DNA of 64,000 nucleotides from Clostridia bacterium (GTDB lineage: Bacteria > Bacillota > Clostridia > Oscillospirales > Acutalibacteraceae), in NCBI GenBank assembly GCA_017474045.1, contig JAFUHX010000018.1, forward strand, positions 30,110 through 94,109, read 5' to 3'. Positions 1-9,213 of this stretch are shown here, in pieces (positions within the stretch are counted from its first letter, which is position 1; every line of letters starts with the position of its first letter). Position numbers and translations under genes: made by a program. The notes under the pieces were generated by a model that saw only the letters and a program-made list of their open reading frames with translations, was not told the DNA's origin and did not search any database.

Positions 1-221
1 TCATCGCTTTTAAGGAAGTTTTCCCACTCAGCAACTACGCTGTAGCGACCCTGACTGCTGTTTTCGGAAACGGGAGTAAAGTCAAACATTTTGTAGATTT
101 CGTAGGTAACACCCACTATAGCGTTGTCAATGGTAATTACGCCGTCTGAGGCGGCTAAAGCCATTGTTCCCATTGAAAGAACAAGGGCAAGGGTTAAAAG
201 AATTGCAAAAAGCTTTTTCAT
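1..221 (-). CDS. Pilin-type surface protein, N-terminal part (runs off the window)
   Basis: Start codon ATG at 221, preceded by an AAAGGA ribosome binding site. The 73 visible residues begin with a Sec signal peptide (MKKLFAILLTLALVLSMG, cut probably after ALA near residue 24). Mature sequence with VGVTYEIYKMFDFTP follows, which is the usual opening of a SpaA/FctA-type Gram-positive pilin subunit whose domains are locked by isopeptide bonds. The gene lies 67 bp downstream of the large LPETG adhesin on the same strand, so it probably encodes the backbone or a minor pilin of the same pilus. The LPXTG signal and a sortase would lie beyond the window edge and cannot be checked. Family call is fairly good; the exact subunit role is inference. 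Confidence 0.72.
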   Translation of the reverse strand, partial: MKKLFAILLTLALVLSMGTMALAASDGVITIDNAIVGVTYEIYKMFDFTPVSENSSQGRYSVVAEWENFLKSD

Positions 222-288
222 TTTTTAAAAGTCCTTTCGTTTTTTTATTGTGTAGTTTTTTCTTCGAGAAATCAAAATTTTCAAGGGA

Positions 289-3200
289 CTAACTGAACCC
301 CCTTTCTTTTTTGCGTCGAAGAATTATATACAAAATCGGATATAGCATCAATGAAATTCCGATTATTGCCAAAGGTAAAACGCCCGTTCCTCCCGTTTCA
401 GGAAGAATATATAGCTCCGGAGGATTAACAATTGCATTGTTTGAACCAGTCCACTCAATGCTTGTTCCGTCAGGGTGATGTTCCGTAACAGTTAATTCAT
501 CGTAAGAAACGACCACACTATAGGTGTTTTCGGAAGGAAGGAAACCATCGGGAATTTTTGTTTCATTAAGGATATAGGAATGACCGGAAGGAACATTGCT
601 GAAATTCACAGCACCGTCTTTCGCCGAAACAGCAATATGGGTTTCTACTCCTGAAACAGAGGTTCCGTCTCCTTTGCAAGCAGAACACTCTGAAGTGTTG
701 TGAATAAGAGAAAACTCTGCACCTTCAAGACCGTTACCCAGATCATCTGTTTTAACAAAACCGAACTCTGAAAGATAGCCAAAAACTGAAGGCTTAGGGA
801 AATAAACTGTTTTTTCTTCAGAAAATTCCTGAACACCGTTTTTAGTTACAATGGTTCTATACTCAAGAAAAGCATTTCCGTTAGTGTTATAAATGGTTTC
901 TTCTTTAACCGCACCGTTTTCGTTCTGAAGCCGGACTCTGTATTTAACCTCATAATAATAAAGAGTTTTGTTATCTTCAGTGGTTGTGGTGTAGCCCGAT
1001 TTTTTCAGATCCCAATATATAATGTGGTTTTCATGGTTCGCTGTGTTTTCGCCACCCTCAGCGAATTTTCCGCTGAGAGCTTCGCCTGCAAGAGCACCAT
1101 CTTTATTAAAAAACTGAATAAATTCAACTGCTTTTGCGTCCTCATCAAGAACAGGCAATGGGTCAGTCGCAGTCCAGATTGTTCTTATGTTTTCATCATT
1201 AAGCCTTCGCATCTCTTCAAAAATATTTTCGAAAGCATTGTTGATATCGTTTTTGTTGGTGCTGTCATAATAATATCCTGAGCCGATGCTGTTTTTCAGC
1301 CAGTTCTGATAAGCCGCTGTGCTGCTGGCATCACCAATTTCATAGGTAGTGCTTGTTCGGTCAATTACTGAAAGATTGTCGGTTCTTTCATAGCCGGCAA
1401 TTGTCTGTCCTCCCACGTCAATTCCGATTGAGAAGATTTTGGCTCCTTCGTTTTTTATAGCCGTTGCCATTTCTCTTGCCCTGATTGATGCCTTATCGCT
1501 GTAGCTGGTTCCGGCAGAGCAGTAATATTTCTTGACGAAATCATAAAAAACGCCGTCAGCGCCCTTGGTTCCGCTTGAAGTATAAGGATCATAACCCTCA
1601 TAGGTAGTGGTTCCGCTTTTAAGATAGGTGGTTGGAAAACCGTCTGAAAGGAAAACAATATATTTGTTTGCATTATCCGAAGAAGAAAGCATATCATATC
1701 CCATTTTCAAACCGGCTTCAACATTTGTAAAGCGGGTTCTGTCGCCCGAAACATAGTTATCAATAATATCGGCTGTTTCATCTTTCATTTCCTGAATCAG
1801 ACTATTGGAATTACCGGTTGTGCATGGCTGAAGCTCCAGAATTTCATGACCGCTGGTATTAAAAGCAACAAAGCCGAGCCGACTCAGACCTGCAGTATTG
1901 GCGGCAAACTGATTGATAAAGTTTTCTGCCGCTTCAACCGCCGCGTCATATCTTGAGGTTTTGGTTTGCCCTTTCGGATAAGCGTTGTTCATTGTGTTTG
2001 AAATATCCATTACAACAACAACTGCCATATCAGGCTCAGAAAGAAAGGTCTGAACGCTGGTTTCTGTTTGAACACTGAGAGTTATATCAAAAACATTTTC
2101 AAGCTCTGTTCCGTCAATGGTTTTTGTTACCACAACAGAACCGTCCTTCGCTTTCATGATTCCGCCTGCATCGCTGACCTGATAATCAGAAGGCTCATCA
2201 GGCGTTATTGTTACGTCTTCTTCGGTATCCACCGGTTCAGTATAGGTACTGAAAGTAACAACTCCGTAGCCACTTAGGTTTCTTCCTGCTGAAGTATTAA
2301 GATAATCAAAATTTACTGTTGCTTCGTTGCCAATTTCACAGCTGAAAGTATTATTATCGCCATGTGAAAGAAGAACAAAGCCTCTATCTGTTGTGGGTTT
2401 CAGATTGCTCTTGTCCTTGAGATTTGTGTCATATTTTGCTGTTACAATCAAGTCGCCATATTCATTTTCATCAACCACCACAGCGTACCAATACCAGAAG
2501 CCAAAATTGCTGTAGGTTCCGACGGAGTTTCCGTGAATCAAAACGGTTTTGTTTGCTGTTGCTTTGTCATAATAATTAACAAATTCAACGCTTCTTGTCT
2601 GAGTAACAGCCAAAGTCGAACGGCTTGAATAAAGCCATTCATAGTCGAGCAAACGATTTTTATTGGGAACCTTTTCTCTGAGCTTCGGTCCGAGATTTTC
2701 AAAATTTACCCATGCCTTTGAGGCAAGTGCATAAACTTCACCGTAATAAGCCTCATAAGCCTCTTCATTCTCTTCTGTTTCCAATTCACTAAGCTTGTTT
2801 TCAAAATCATTGGTTTTGGGAAGCCGGTTTATAAGATAAGAAACATAATTTATAGCTGTTTCTTCAAATTCTTCGCTTGATCTGTCAAGCTCCCAGGGAT
2901 CAAGCTTTTCCCAAAGAGTGCAGATTAAAAGATTATCTTCTGTGTAGCAAAGCTGAGAATGTTGATGAACAGTCTGAGAGGGCTCTACGGTTGTTTCTTC
3001 CGCCTTAGTTTCCGTATTTTCCTCAGCCGTTGTTTCTTCCTGAGTTGTTTCTTCGGTTGTTGTTTCCTCTGAAAATTCTTCTTTGACAGCAAGAAGCCGT
3101 GTCAGACCATAGGCAAAAATTGTTTCTTCATTTTCAACGGAAATTTCTTCAACACGGTTATTGAAATCGCCAAGAATAACCTTGATTTTTCCCTCGCTGA

Positions 3201-4029
3201 CTTCGCTGACAACAGAAAGACAGTCAACCTTTCCGTCGGAATTCATATCAAGAAAAAGAATTTCACCGGCTTTGGCTGAATGCTTCAAAGAAGCTTCAAC
3301 AAGCCCTTTCTCTTCCCAATTCAGAAAGAAGCTTTCAGCGTCAGAACTGATTAAATCTTCCGTTATCTGAATTTTTCCGTATTCAAGACAGAACGAAACA
3401 AAAATTGAATTCCAATCAGCGTAAGGCTCGCCGTACCATTCACCGTAGCGGGTATAGCCCTTTTTGTTTCCGTTTTCATCAATTTCAAAATTAAGCTCGC
3501 TCTCACAATAACCAAGCTGGGTTTTTGCAACTGCTAAAAGATTTTCACAGGTATTTTCACTAAAATTAATATTTTCAAAATCTTTTAGCCAATCGCTTTC
3601 TTTTTCAACATCAGCGCTGAAATCAGGGTAGCAATCTTGTGTATGTATATGCTCCGAAAGCTCACAGACCAAAGTTTTATTGTAACATTCTTCAACATGC
3701 ACGTGAGTTGATGTTTTCTCTGTTGTTTCTGAAAAAACAAAAGAGGTTTCTTCGTTTAAAGAAGTCTGAAAGCTTGTTGTTTCATAAACCGAGGTTGTTT
3801 CTTCACTAAAACCGCAAACAAGCTCTGAAAGATAACATTCTTCGCTGTGACTATGCTCCTGAAGACCGCAAAAAGCTTCTCCTGTTACGGTAATTCCGAC
3901 AAGCTTAAGCTGCCAGAAAACAATGGCGGCAACTATTAACGAAACACAAAAAAACAAAGCGGCAAGCTTTCGGCTTTTCAGCCTGAAGTTTTTATGGCGA
4001 CTTAAATATTCGCCATTCAGTTCATCCAC
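289..4029 (-). CDS. Large LPETG-anchored adhesin with CHAP-like, vWA and SpaA-like domains (probable pilus tip)
   Basis: 1246 residues. An upstream GTG at 4038 overlaps the AAGGAGG site, so the GTG at 4029, 8 nt from it, is preferred. Numbering here counts from 4038. Order: transmembrane/signal segment (about 25-46); His/Cys motifs of the form HxHxxxCY...C (57-75, 111-136, 358-373); a CHAP-like domain (about 165-315); Thr/Glu-rich linker (322-352); vWA domain (about 670-960) with MIDAS-like DISNT and SDGFPTT; SpaA/Cna-B-like domain (about 1085-1205); LPETG at about 1212, hydrophobic helix and RRKK tail for sortase. vWA plus Cna-B domains are typical of pilus-tip adhesins. In the CHAP-like part the usual WCA and HVG catalytic motifs read WNS and DCL, so it is probably not enzymatic. 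Lies between signal peptidase and pilin genes. Confidence 0.85.
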   Translation of the reverse strand: MDELNGEYLSRHKNFRLKSRKLAALFFCVSLIVAAIVFWQLKLVGITVTGEAFCGLQEHSHSEECYLSELVCGFSEETTSVYETTSFQTSLNEETSFVFSETTEKTSTHVHVEECYNKTLVCELSEHIHTQDCYPDFSADVEKESDWLKDFENINFSENTCENLLAVAKTQLGYCESELNFEIDENGNKKGYTRYGEWYGEPYADWNSIFVSFCLEYGKIQITEDLISSDAESFFLNWEEKGLVEASLKHSAKAGEILFLDMNSDGKVDCLSVVSEVSEGKIKVILGDFNNRVEEISVENEETIFAYGLTRLLAVKEEFSEETTTEETTQEETTAEENTETKAEETTVEPSQTVHQHSQLCYTEDNLLICTLWEKLDPWELDRSSEEFEETAINYVSYLINRLPKTNDFENKLSELETEENEEAYEAYYGEVYALASKAWVNFENLGPKLREKVPNKNRLLDYEWLYSSRSTLAVTQTRSVEFVNYYDKATANKTVLIHGNSVGTYSNFGFWYWYAVVVDENEYGDLIVTAKYDTNLKDKSNLKPTTDRGFVLLSHGDNNTFSCEIGNEATVNFDYLNTSAGRNLSGYGVVTFSTYTEPVDTEEDVTITPDEPSDYQVSDAGGIMKAKDGSVVVTKTIDGTELENVFDITLSVQTETSVQTFLSEPDMAVVVVMDISNTMNNAYPKGQTKTSRYDAAVEAAENFINQFAANTAGLSRLGFVAFNTSGHEILELQPCTTGNSNSLIQEMKDETADIIDNYVSGDRTRFTNVEAGLKMGYDMLSSSDNANKYIVFLSDGFPTTYLKSGTTTYEGYDPYTSSGTKGADGVFYDFVKKYYCSAGTSYSDKASIRAREMATAIKNEGAKIFSIGIDVGGQTIAGYERTDNLSVIDRTSTTYEIGDASSTAAYQNWLKNSIGSGYYYDSTNKNDINNAFENIFEEMRRLNDENIRTIWTATDPLPVLDEDAKAVEFIQFFNKDGALAGEALSGKFAEGGENTANHENHIIYWDLKKSGYTTTTEDNKTLYYYEVKYRVRLQNENGAVKEETIYNTNGNAFLEYRTIVTKNGVQEFSEEKTVYFPKPSVFGYLSEFGFVKTDDLGNGLEGAEFSLIHNTSECSACKGDGTSVSGVETHIAVSAKDGAVNFSNVPSGHSYILNETKIPDGFLPSENTYSVVVSYDELTVTEHHPDGTSIEWTGSNNAIVNPPELYILPETGGTGVLPLAIIGISLMLYPILYIILRRKKERGFS

Positions 4030-4053
4030 ACTTGCCACCTCCTTAATTTTTTA

Positions 4054-4647
4054 TTAAACAAAGCCTATTGCTTCAAAAGGCCATATTCTGAAAAATATTT
4101 TTCCCACCAACTGATCAGTACTGACCTGACCGATAACTTTATGGCGGCTGTCAACAGAAGTTGAACGGTGGTCTCCCAAAACAAAATAGTGGTTTTCTGT
4201 TACATGGCAGGGGAACTCAACATTTCCCGTTCCCAAGGCTCTGTCGAAAAGATAAGGCTCTTCAATTCTTTCACCGTTGACATAAACGTAGCCATTTTCA
4301 TCAATATCAACAACATCCCCCGGAATGCCGATAATTCGCTTTATCAAAAGCTTATTCTGATAAGAAAAGCAACAAAGCTCACCTCTTTTAAACTTTGTTG
4401 TTTTAATGAGAACAACGATTTCTTCGTCATTGAAGGTCGGTTCCATGCTTCCGCCCGAAATCTGAAGAACAGGAAAAACCAACGTTGCAATTAAAACAGC
4501 AACAGCCGCAACCACCACCAAAGAATAAAGGGTGCTTTTTAAAACTCTTTTGTAACGCTGATTATATTTTTCTCTGAGAATTTCCTGTTCCAGTTGTTTT
4601 ACTGTCGGAAAATCAAATTCCTTGCCTTTTTTGTTTTTAACCACCAA
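4054..4647 (-). CDS. lepB: Signal peptidase I
   Basis: 197 residues. Membrane serine protease that removes signal peptides from exported proteins. One membrane helix (about 38-60) is followed by the catalytic Ser in ISGGSMEP (Ser67) and the general-base Lys in LLIKRIIGIPGD (Lys103). The conserved LGDHR and DSR box follows. The start is TTG at 4647, 7 nt after an AGGAG site; GTG at 4644 is the next choice, and a stop lies just upstream. The gene sits 15 bp before the adhesin and 27 bp after the coiled-coil gene in one operon. Pilus operons often carry a dedicated signal peptidase, so processing of these pilins is a likely job, although a housekeeping role is not excluded. Confidence 0.93.
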   Translation of the reverse strand: MVVKNKKGKEFDFPTVKQLEQEILREKYNQRYKRVLKSTLYSLVVVAAVAVLIATLVFPVLQISGGSMEPTFNDEEIVVLIKTTKFKRGELCCFSYQNKLLIKRIIGIPGDVVDIDENGYVYVNGERIEEPYLFDRALGTGNVEFPCHVTENHYFVLGDHRSTSVDSRHKVIGQVSTDQLVGKIFFRIWPFEAIGFV

Positions 4648-4674
4648 GATTTACTCCTGACAATGCAAAATTTG

Positions 4675-5097
4675 TTATTCGCCACCTTCGCTGAGCTTTT
4701 TTATAAGCTCTTCGTAGCTCATGGGGCGCTTTTTCTTTTTTAAACTGCTTTCAACAACGATTTCTTCTTTTTTCGTCTTTTCAGAAGCAATCGGAGTATC
4801 TGCTTTCTTCTCTGAGTCAGTTTTTTCCTTTTCAGGACGGACTTCTGCCGCTTTTTTAACCGATTCAACATATTGCTCTGCCGCAGCCTCGGCCGCCTGA
4901 AAAATTCCGTTTAGCTTAAGTGCGGCTTCAGCAATTGAACCCGCTTTGTTAAGTTCTATATCACGGCTTTCAAGCTTTTGATTTGCTTCATCAAGAAGGC
5001 GCTGAAGCTCGTCAGCTCTCTTTGTTTGTTCAAGTAAAAGCTCAAGAAGCTCTCGCCTTGAAAGTTTTTTCAGCTCTTTATCTGTCAATTTATACAT
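4675..5097 (-). CDS. Coiled-coil/charged protein of the pilus operon, function unknown
   Basis: 140 residues. No signal peptide or membrane segment. Residues 1-50 are a predicted amphipathic coiled coil (LSRRELLELLLEQTKRADEL). An Ala-rich helix carrying KAGSIAEAALKLNGIFQAAE follows, then a Lys/Glu-rich disordered tail. From memory, similar small proteins sit beside SpaA/vWA pilin genes in other Clostridia, usually annotated only as hypothetical; I cannot confirm this here. It is first in the operon and has its own promoter. GGAG directly abuts the ATG at 5097, which is too close to use well. A TTG at codon 4 has the standard 9-nt spacing, so the start is uncertain. Confidence 0.7.
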   Translation of the reverse strand: MYKLTDKELKKLSRRELLELLLEQTKRADELQRLLDEANQKLESRDIELNKAGSIAEAALKLNGIFQAAEAAAEQYVESVKKAAEVRPEKEKTDSEKKADTPIASEKTKKEEIVVESSLKKKKRPMSYEELIKKLSEGGE

Positions 5098-5140
5098 CTC
5101 CGATAATATAAAAGAAATATCTCATTCTGGTTCATTTTAC

Positions 5141-5168
5141 ATTTTATCACATTTTATTAAAATGTAAA
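5141..5168 (-). promoter_or_regulatory. Sigma-A-type promoter of the pilus operon
   Basis: Minus strand TTTACA (5163-5168), 16-bp spacer, TAAAAT (5141-5146), about 44 bp upstream of the coiled-coil gene. It matches the housekeeping consensus with two mismatches; found by eye only. Confidence 0.5.
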
Positions 5169-5243
5169 GCTGTTTTTCTTTTTTATTTATGAAAAAACTA
5201 CAAAAAATTGCATTTCGACACTTCTTTTTTTCATTATTAAAAT

Positions 5244-5285
5244 AAAAAAAAGCAAGGCGAACGCAAAAAGAGCGCTTGCCTTGCA
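5244..5285 (-). terminator. Rho-independent terminator after araD
   Basis: GCAAGGC/GCCTTGC inverted repeat, extended by a less perfect GC-rich inner stem around a short A-rich loop, followed on the minus strand by a run of eight T. It lies 19 bp after the araD stop and closes the araBAD operon. Confidence 0.8.
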
Positions 5286-5303
5286 ATAAAAGACTGTTTC
5301 AGA

Positions 5304-6002
5304 TTATTTTTGCCCGTAATAAGCATTTGCACCATGCTTTCTCAAATAATGCTTATCAAGGAGCTCTTGCTGCATAGGTTCTGCCTTGCCTAAAACCATA
5401 TCATGCCAAGCCATAAAGGAGACCTCTTCCAAAACAACGGCATTATGAACCGCTTCCATGGGATTTTTTCCCCATGCAAAAGGACCGTGGCTATGAACTA
5501 ATGCTGCCGGAATATCAGCGGCATTTTTTCCTTCAAAAGCTTCTATAATAACAGTTCCGGTTTCTTTTTCGTAATGCCCCGGCTCACCGGCAATTTCCTC
5601 GGGAGTCATTTTTCTTGTGCAGGGAATTTCGCCATAAAAATAATCGCCGTGAGTAGTTCCCAAAGCAGGAACACCTAAGCCTGCCTGAGCCATTGTTGTT
5701 GCCCAACGGGAATGAGTGTGAACAATTCCGCCAATGGAAGAAAAGGCTTTATAAAGTTCAAGATGAGTGGGAGTATCGGAAGAAGGGTTAAGCTTGCCTT
5801 CAACGGTTTTTCCTGTTTCAAGGTCAACAACGACCATGTCTTCCGCCTTCATTTCGTCGTATTCAACGCCTGACGGCTTTATTACAACAAGACCCTTTTC
5901 TCTGTCTATTCCGCTGACATTTCCCCATGTGAAAGTTATAAGATTATACTTTGGGAGAAGAAGATTGGCTTTAAGTACCTCTTGTTTTAATTCTTCAAGC
6001 AT
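5304..6002 (-). CDS. araD: L-ribulose-5-phosphate 4-epimerase
   Basis: 232 residues, the normal length. Converts L-ribulose 5-phosphate to D-xylulose 5-phosphate, the last step of the arabinose pathway before the pentose phosphate route. Class II aldolase/epimerase fold with [21 protein letters not shown], the metal-binding HTHSRWAT pair (about His95/His97), the third ligand in HSHGPFAWG and a Tyr-rich C-terminus. ATG at 6002 is preceded by GGAAAGGAAA. It follows araA after 20 bp and ends at a strong terminator, so it is the last gene of araBAD. Confidence 0.96.
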   Translation of the reverse strand: MLEELKQEVLKANLLLPKYNLITFTWGNVSGIDREKGLVVIKPSGVEYDEMKAEDMVVVDLETGKTVEGKLNPSSDTPTHLELYKAFSSIGGIVHTHSRWATTMAQAGLGVPALGTTHGDYFYGEIPCTRKMTPEEIAGEPGHYEKETGTVIIEAFEGKNAADIPAALVHSHGPFAWGKNPMEAVHNAVVLEEVSFMAWHDMVLGKAEPMQQELLDKHYLRKHGANAYYGQK

Positions 6003-6022
6003 AAAAATTTCCTTTCCTGTCT

Positions 6023-7498
6023 TTATTTAAGCTTCCATGCAAGATCATTGAGGAAAAGCTCTTTTTCAAGGCTTTCAACTGTGGTGTCTTTTGTAATATG
6101 AACAAACTCAATATCCATCATTGTTGCCCAGTCTTTCATCTGAGACGCGGAAACATCATAAGAAAGAACTGTGTGGTGGGCTCCACCGGCAGTAATCCAA
6201 CATTCAACACCTGTGGTTAAATTGGGCATTGCTCTCCACATTACTCTGGCAACAGGAAGATTGGGCATTTCCATAATCGGTTTTACACATTCAATATCCT
6301 GAACGATAAGGCGAAGTCTTCCGCCCATATCAACCAGACTTGCAACAATGGCCTTTCCTTCTCTTCCTTCAAAAACAAGCCTTGCAGGATCGCCTTTTCC
6401 GCCAATTCCCAAGGGATGAACTTCAATTTTGGGCTTATCAGCAGCAAGTGACGGGCAAACCTCAAGCATGTGAGCACCGAGAGAATATTCTTTTCCTTTT
6501 TCAAGGTGATATGTATAGTCCTCCATAAAGGCTGTTCCGCCGTTTTTGCCTTCGCCCATAGCCTTCATTATTGCGGTCATTGCGGCAACCTTCCAGTCGC
6601 CTTCACCGCCGTAGCCATAGCCCTGCTCCATAAGTCTTTGGCTTGCAAGACCGGGAAGCTGTTCCATTCCGTAAAGATCCTGGAAGGTGTTTGAGAAAGC
6701 AAGACAGCCCTCTTCGTCAAGCATTTTTTTCATTGCTATTTCTTCTTTAGCCTGATAGCGAACAGCAGATATATTGTCGGTATTCATAACATATTTTTCA
6801 GCGTATTCCTTCATCAAAGCGTCAACCTCTTCTTCAGAAACAGCTTCAATATATTCAACAAGTGTTCCAACAGGCCAAGTGTTAACCTGCCAGCCGAGTT
6901 TTGCCTGAACTTCAACCTTGTCTCCTTCTGTAACAGCAACTTCACGCATATTATCGCCAAAGCGCATTACCTTAAGGCTCTTGCTGACTGCAACACCAAC
7001 AGCGCTTCTCATCCAATCGCCGATTCTTTCAAGAACATCTTCATCCTGCCAATAGCCTGCAATAACCTTTCGGGGCATTCTGAGCCTTGCAGCAATAAAG
7101 CCATGCTCTCTGTCGCCGTGAGCAGCCTGATTGAGATTCATGAAATCCATATCAATTTCTTCATTGGGAATTTCGCGGTTATATTGAGTTGCAAAATGGC
7201 AATAGGGCTTCTGAAGGTCAACAAAGCCGTTTATCCACATTTTTGAAGGGCTGAAAGTGTGACACCAGGTTATAATACCTGCGCATTTGTCGTCATAGTT
7301 TGCCTCTTTAACAACGTCGGCAATTTCTTTGTTTGTCTTTGCTGTTACCTTATAAACCACCTTGCAGGGAAGAATACCGGAAGCGTTCATTTTTGCAGCC
7401 ATTTCTTCAGCGCGCTTGGCAACAGTTTCAAGAACCTCATCACCATAAAGGAACTGACTTCCGACAACAAACCAGAATTCATAGTTTTTCATTGACAT
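6023..7498 (-). CDS. araA: L-arabinose isomerase
   Basis: 491 residues, close to the usual 480-500. Interconverts L-arabinose and L-ribulose in the cytoplasm using Mn2+. Visible family regions are [17 protein letters not shown] at the N-terminus, [19 protein letters not shown] and [15 protein letters not shown], which carry the metal-binding Glu residues, and the C-terminal [14 protein letters not shown] with metal-binding His. Start ATG at 7498 has AAGGAG 9 nt upstream. A second in-frame ATG lies two codons later, but its spacing is poorer. It is 13 bp after araB and 20 bp before araD. Confidence 0.97.
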   Translation of the reverse strand: MSMKNYEFWFVVGSQFLYGDEVLETVAKRAEEMAAKMNASGILPCKVVYKVTAKTNKEIADVVKEANYDDKCAGIITWCHTFSPSKMWINGFVDLQKPYCHFATQYNREIPNEEIDMDFMNLNQAAHGDREHGFIAARLRMPRKVIAGYWQDEDVLERIGDWMRSAVGVAVSKSLKVMRFGDNMREVAVTEGDKVEVQAKLGWQVNTWPVGTLVEYIEAVSEEEVDALMKEYAEKYVMNTDNISAVRYQAKEEIAMKKMLDEEGCLAFSNTFQDLYGMEQLPGLASQRLMEQGYGYGGEGDWKVAAMTAIMKAMGEGKNGGTAFMEDYTYHLEKGKEYSLGAHMLEVCPSLAADKPKIEVHPLGIGGKGDPARLVFEGREGKAIVASLVDMGGRLRLIVQDIECVKPIMEMPNLPVARVMWRAMPNLTTGVECWITAGGAHHTVLSYDVSASQMKDWATMMDIEFVHITKDTTVESLEKELFLNDLAWKLK

Positions 7499-7511
7499 AA
7501 CAAAAATCTCC

Positions 7512-9113
7512 TTATTTTAAATTTTCAACCGCTGCTTTCTGAGAAGCTATAGCAGCCTTATATTTTTTCATGTATTCATTAAAGCCTCTAACATCTTCGG
7601 CGTCGGGTGTCATAACAACAGCATCGGAATTCCTAAACACCCTTTTATCAAGATAATCTTCAAGAGTCATTTCGAAGGAATCAGCGGCATAGTCAGCAAG
7701 AATAGCAGCACCCCAGGCTCCGCCTTCACCGGCTGTTTCCATAACGGCAACATCAGAGTTCATTGCTGCCGCCATGATGCTTTGTCCAACATCTTTCGTT
7801 TTAAAGAAGCCACCATGGCCAAACATTTTGTCAAGAGAAACATTCTCTTTTTCAAAAAGAATGTCCATTCCGATTTTAAGAGTAGCGCAAGCTGAATAAA
7901 GCTTGTCTCTCATAAAGTTTGAAAGAGAAAAATCTGAATCAGGCATTCTGACAAACATGGGTCTTCCCTCTTCAAGACCGGTTACCGGCTCGCCTGAAAG
8001 ATAGTTAAATGAAACCAAGCCGCCACAATCGCTGTTTCCTTCAAGAGCAACAGAATAAAGCTTGTTATAAAGCTCAGAGGTTTCAGCCTTATAGCCCATA
8101 AGAGAAGCAAACTGAGCAAAAAGCTTTACCCAGGCATCAATATCTGAACAGCAGTTGTTGCAATGAACCATGGCAACAGGCTTTCCTGTGGGGGTGGTTA
8201 CCATATCAATTTCGCTATAGACTCCTTTGAGAGCCTTTTCTAAAACAGCCATAGCAAAAACAGAGGTCCCGGCTGAAATGTTTCCTGTTTTTTCTCTGAC
8301 GCTGTTAGTGGCGGTCATTCCGGTTCCGGCGTCACCTTCAGGAGCGCAAAGAAGGGCACCGGGCTGAAGCGTTCCCGTCGGATCAAGGTAGAGCGCACCT
8401 TTTTTGGTTAAAACACCGCCCTTTTCTCCTGCAACAAGAACCTTTGGAAGAATATCTCTGAGCTTCCATGAAATTCCCTTTTCGGCAAGCTTTTCGTTGA
8501 AAAGATTAACCATTTTTTCATCGTAATCAAGCTTTTCGCTGTCTATGGGAAAAACACCCGAAGCTTCTCCCACGCCGAGAACCTTTTCGCCTGTCAGAAC
8601 AAAATGAACATAGCCGGCAAGAGTTGTTAAATGAGCAATTTCACTAACATGAGCTTCACCGTTTAAAATTGCCTGATAGAGATGTGCAATGCTCCAGCGC
8701 TGAGGAATATTAAAGCTGAAAAGATTTGTTAATTCTTCTGCCGCTTCAGCTGTAATTGTGTTTCGCCAGGTTCTGAAGCCGGTAAGCTGATTTTCGTCTT
8801 TATCAAAAACAAGATATCCATGCATCATTGCCGAAAAACACATTGCCTTGAACTTTTCAATTCTGACACCGTATTTTTCCTGAACATCTTCAAAAAGATT
8901 TTTATAGGCATCCTGAAGTCCGGTTTTAACATCAGAAAGATGATATGTCCAGATTCCGTTTTCAAGGCGGTTTTCCCATGTGTGACTGCCTGAAGCAATA
9001 ACAGAATAGTTTTCGTCAATCATAACAGCTTTGATTCTTGTTGAACCAAGCTCAATTCCCAGACACGCCTTTCCTTCGGATATAAAACTTGCAACCTGCT
9101 GTTTGTTTTTCAC
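7512..9113 (-). CDS. araB: FGGY-family carbohydrate kinase, L-ribulokinase by context
   Basis: 533 residues from the chosen start. It phosphorylates a ketopentose with ATP, and between araA and araD the substrate should be L-ribulose. Sugar-kinase/actin fold: phosphate-1 loop [15 protein letters not shown] at the N-terminus, [13 protein letters not shown] and SAGTSVFAM in the middle, and the adenosine motif [14 protein letters not shown] near the C-terminus. The AAAAAAGGA site touches the ATG at 9122, so the GTG three codons downstream (9113), spaced 9 nt, is the better start. The sequence differs from E. coli AraB and looks like the clostridial FGGY subtype, so xylulokinase-like activity cannot be excluded on sequence alone. 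Confidence 0.88.
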   Translation of the reverse strand: MKNKQQVASFISEGKACLGIELGSTRIKAVMIDENYSVIASGSHTWENRLENGIWTYHLSDVKTGLQDAYKNLFEDVQEKYGVRIEKFKAMCFSAMMHGYLVFDKDENQLTGFRTWRNTITAEAAEELTNLFSFNIPQRWSIAHLYQAILNGEAHVSEIAHLTTLAGYVHFVLTGEKVLGVGEASGVFPIDSEKLDYDEKMVNLFNEKLAEKGISWKLRDILPKVLVAGEKGGVLTKKGALYLDPTGTLQPGALLCAPEGDAGTGMTATNSVREKTGNISAGTSVFAMAVLEKALKGVYSEIDMVTTPTGKPVAMVHCNNCCSDIDAWVKLFAQFASLMGYKAETSELYNKLYSVALEGNSDCGGLVSFNYLSGEPVTGLEEGRPMFVRMPDSDFSLSNFMRDKLYSACATLKIGMDILFEKENVSLDKMFGHGGFFKTKDVGQSIMAAAMNSDVAVMETAGEGGAWGAAILADYAADSFEMTLEDYLDKRVFRNSDAVVMTPDAEDVRGFNEYMKKYKAAIASQKAAVENLK

Positions 9114-9157
9114 TTGCAACATTCCTTTTTTATTTATTTAAGCGAAACATACGCTAT

Positions 9158-9170
9158 TGTTATGATAACA
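9158..9170. promoter_or_regulatory. Candidate operator upstream of araBAD
   Basis: Perfect palindrome TGTTATGATAACA (6-bp arms, 1-bp centre) 45 bp upstream of the araB start. It lies in an AT-rich region where a weak minus-strand promoter (TTGAAA further upstream) could start. It could bind a GntR/LacI-type arabinose regulator; none is encoded in this window. Confidence 0.35.
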
Positions 9171-9213
9171 TATTAAAATTTCAAAAACAACAAAAAGAAA
9201 AATATTTTTAAAA

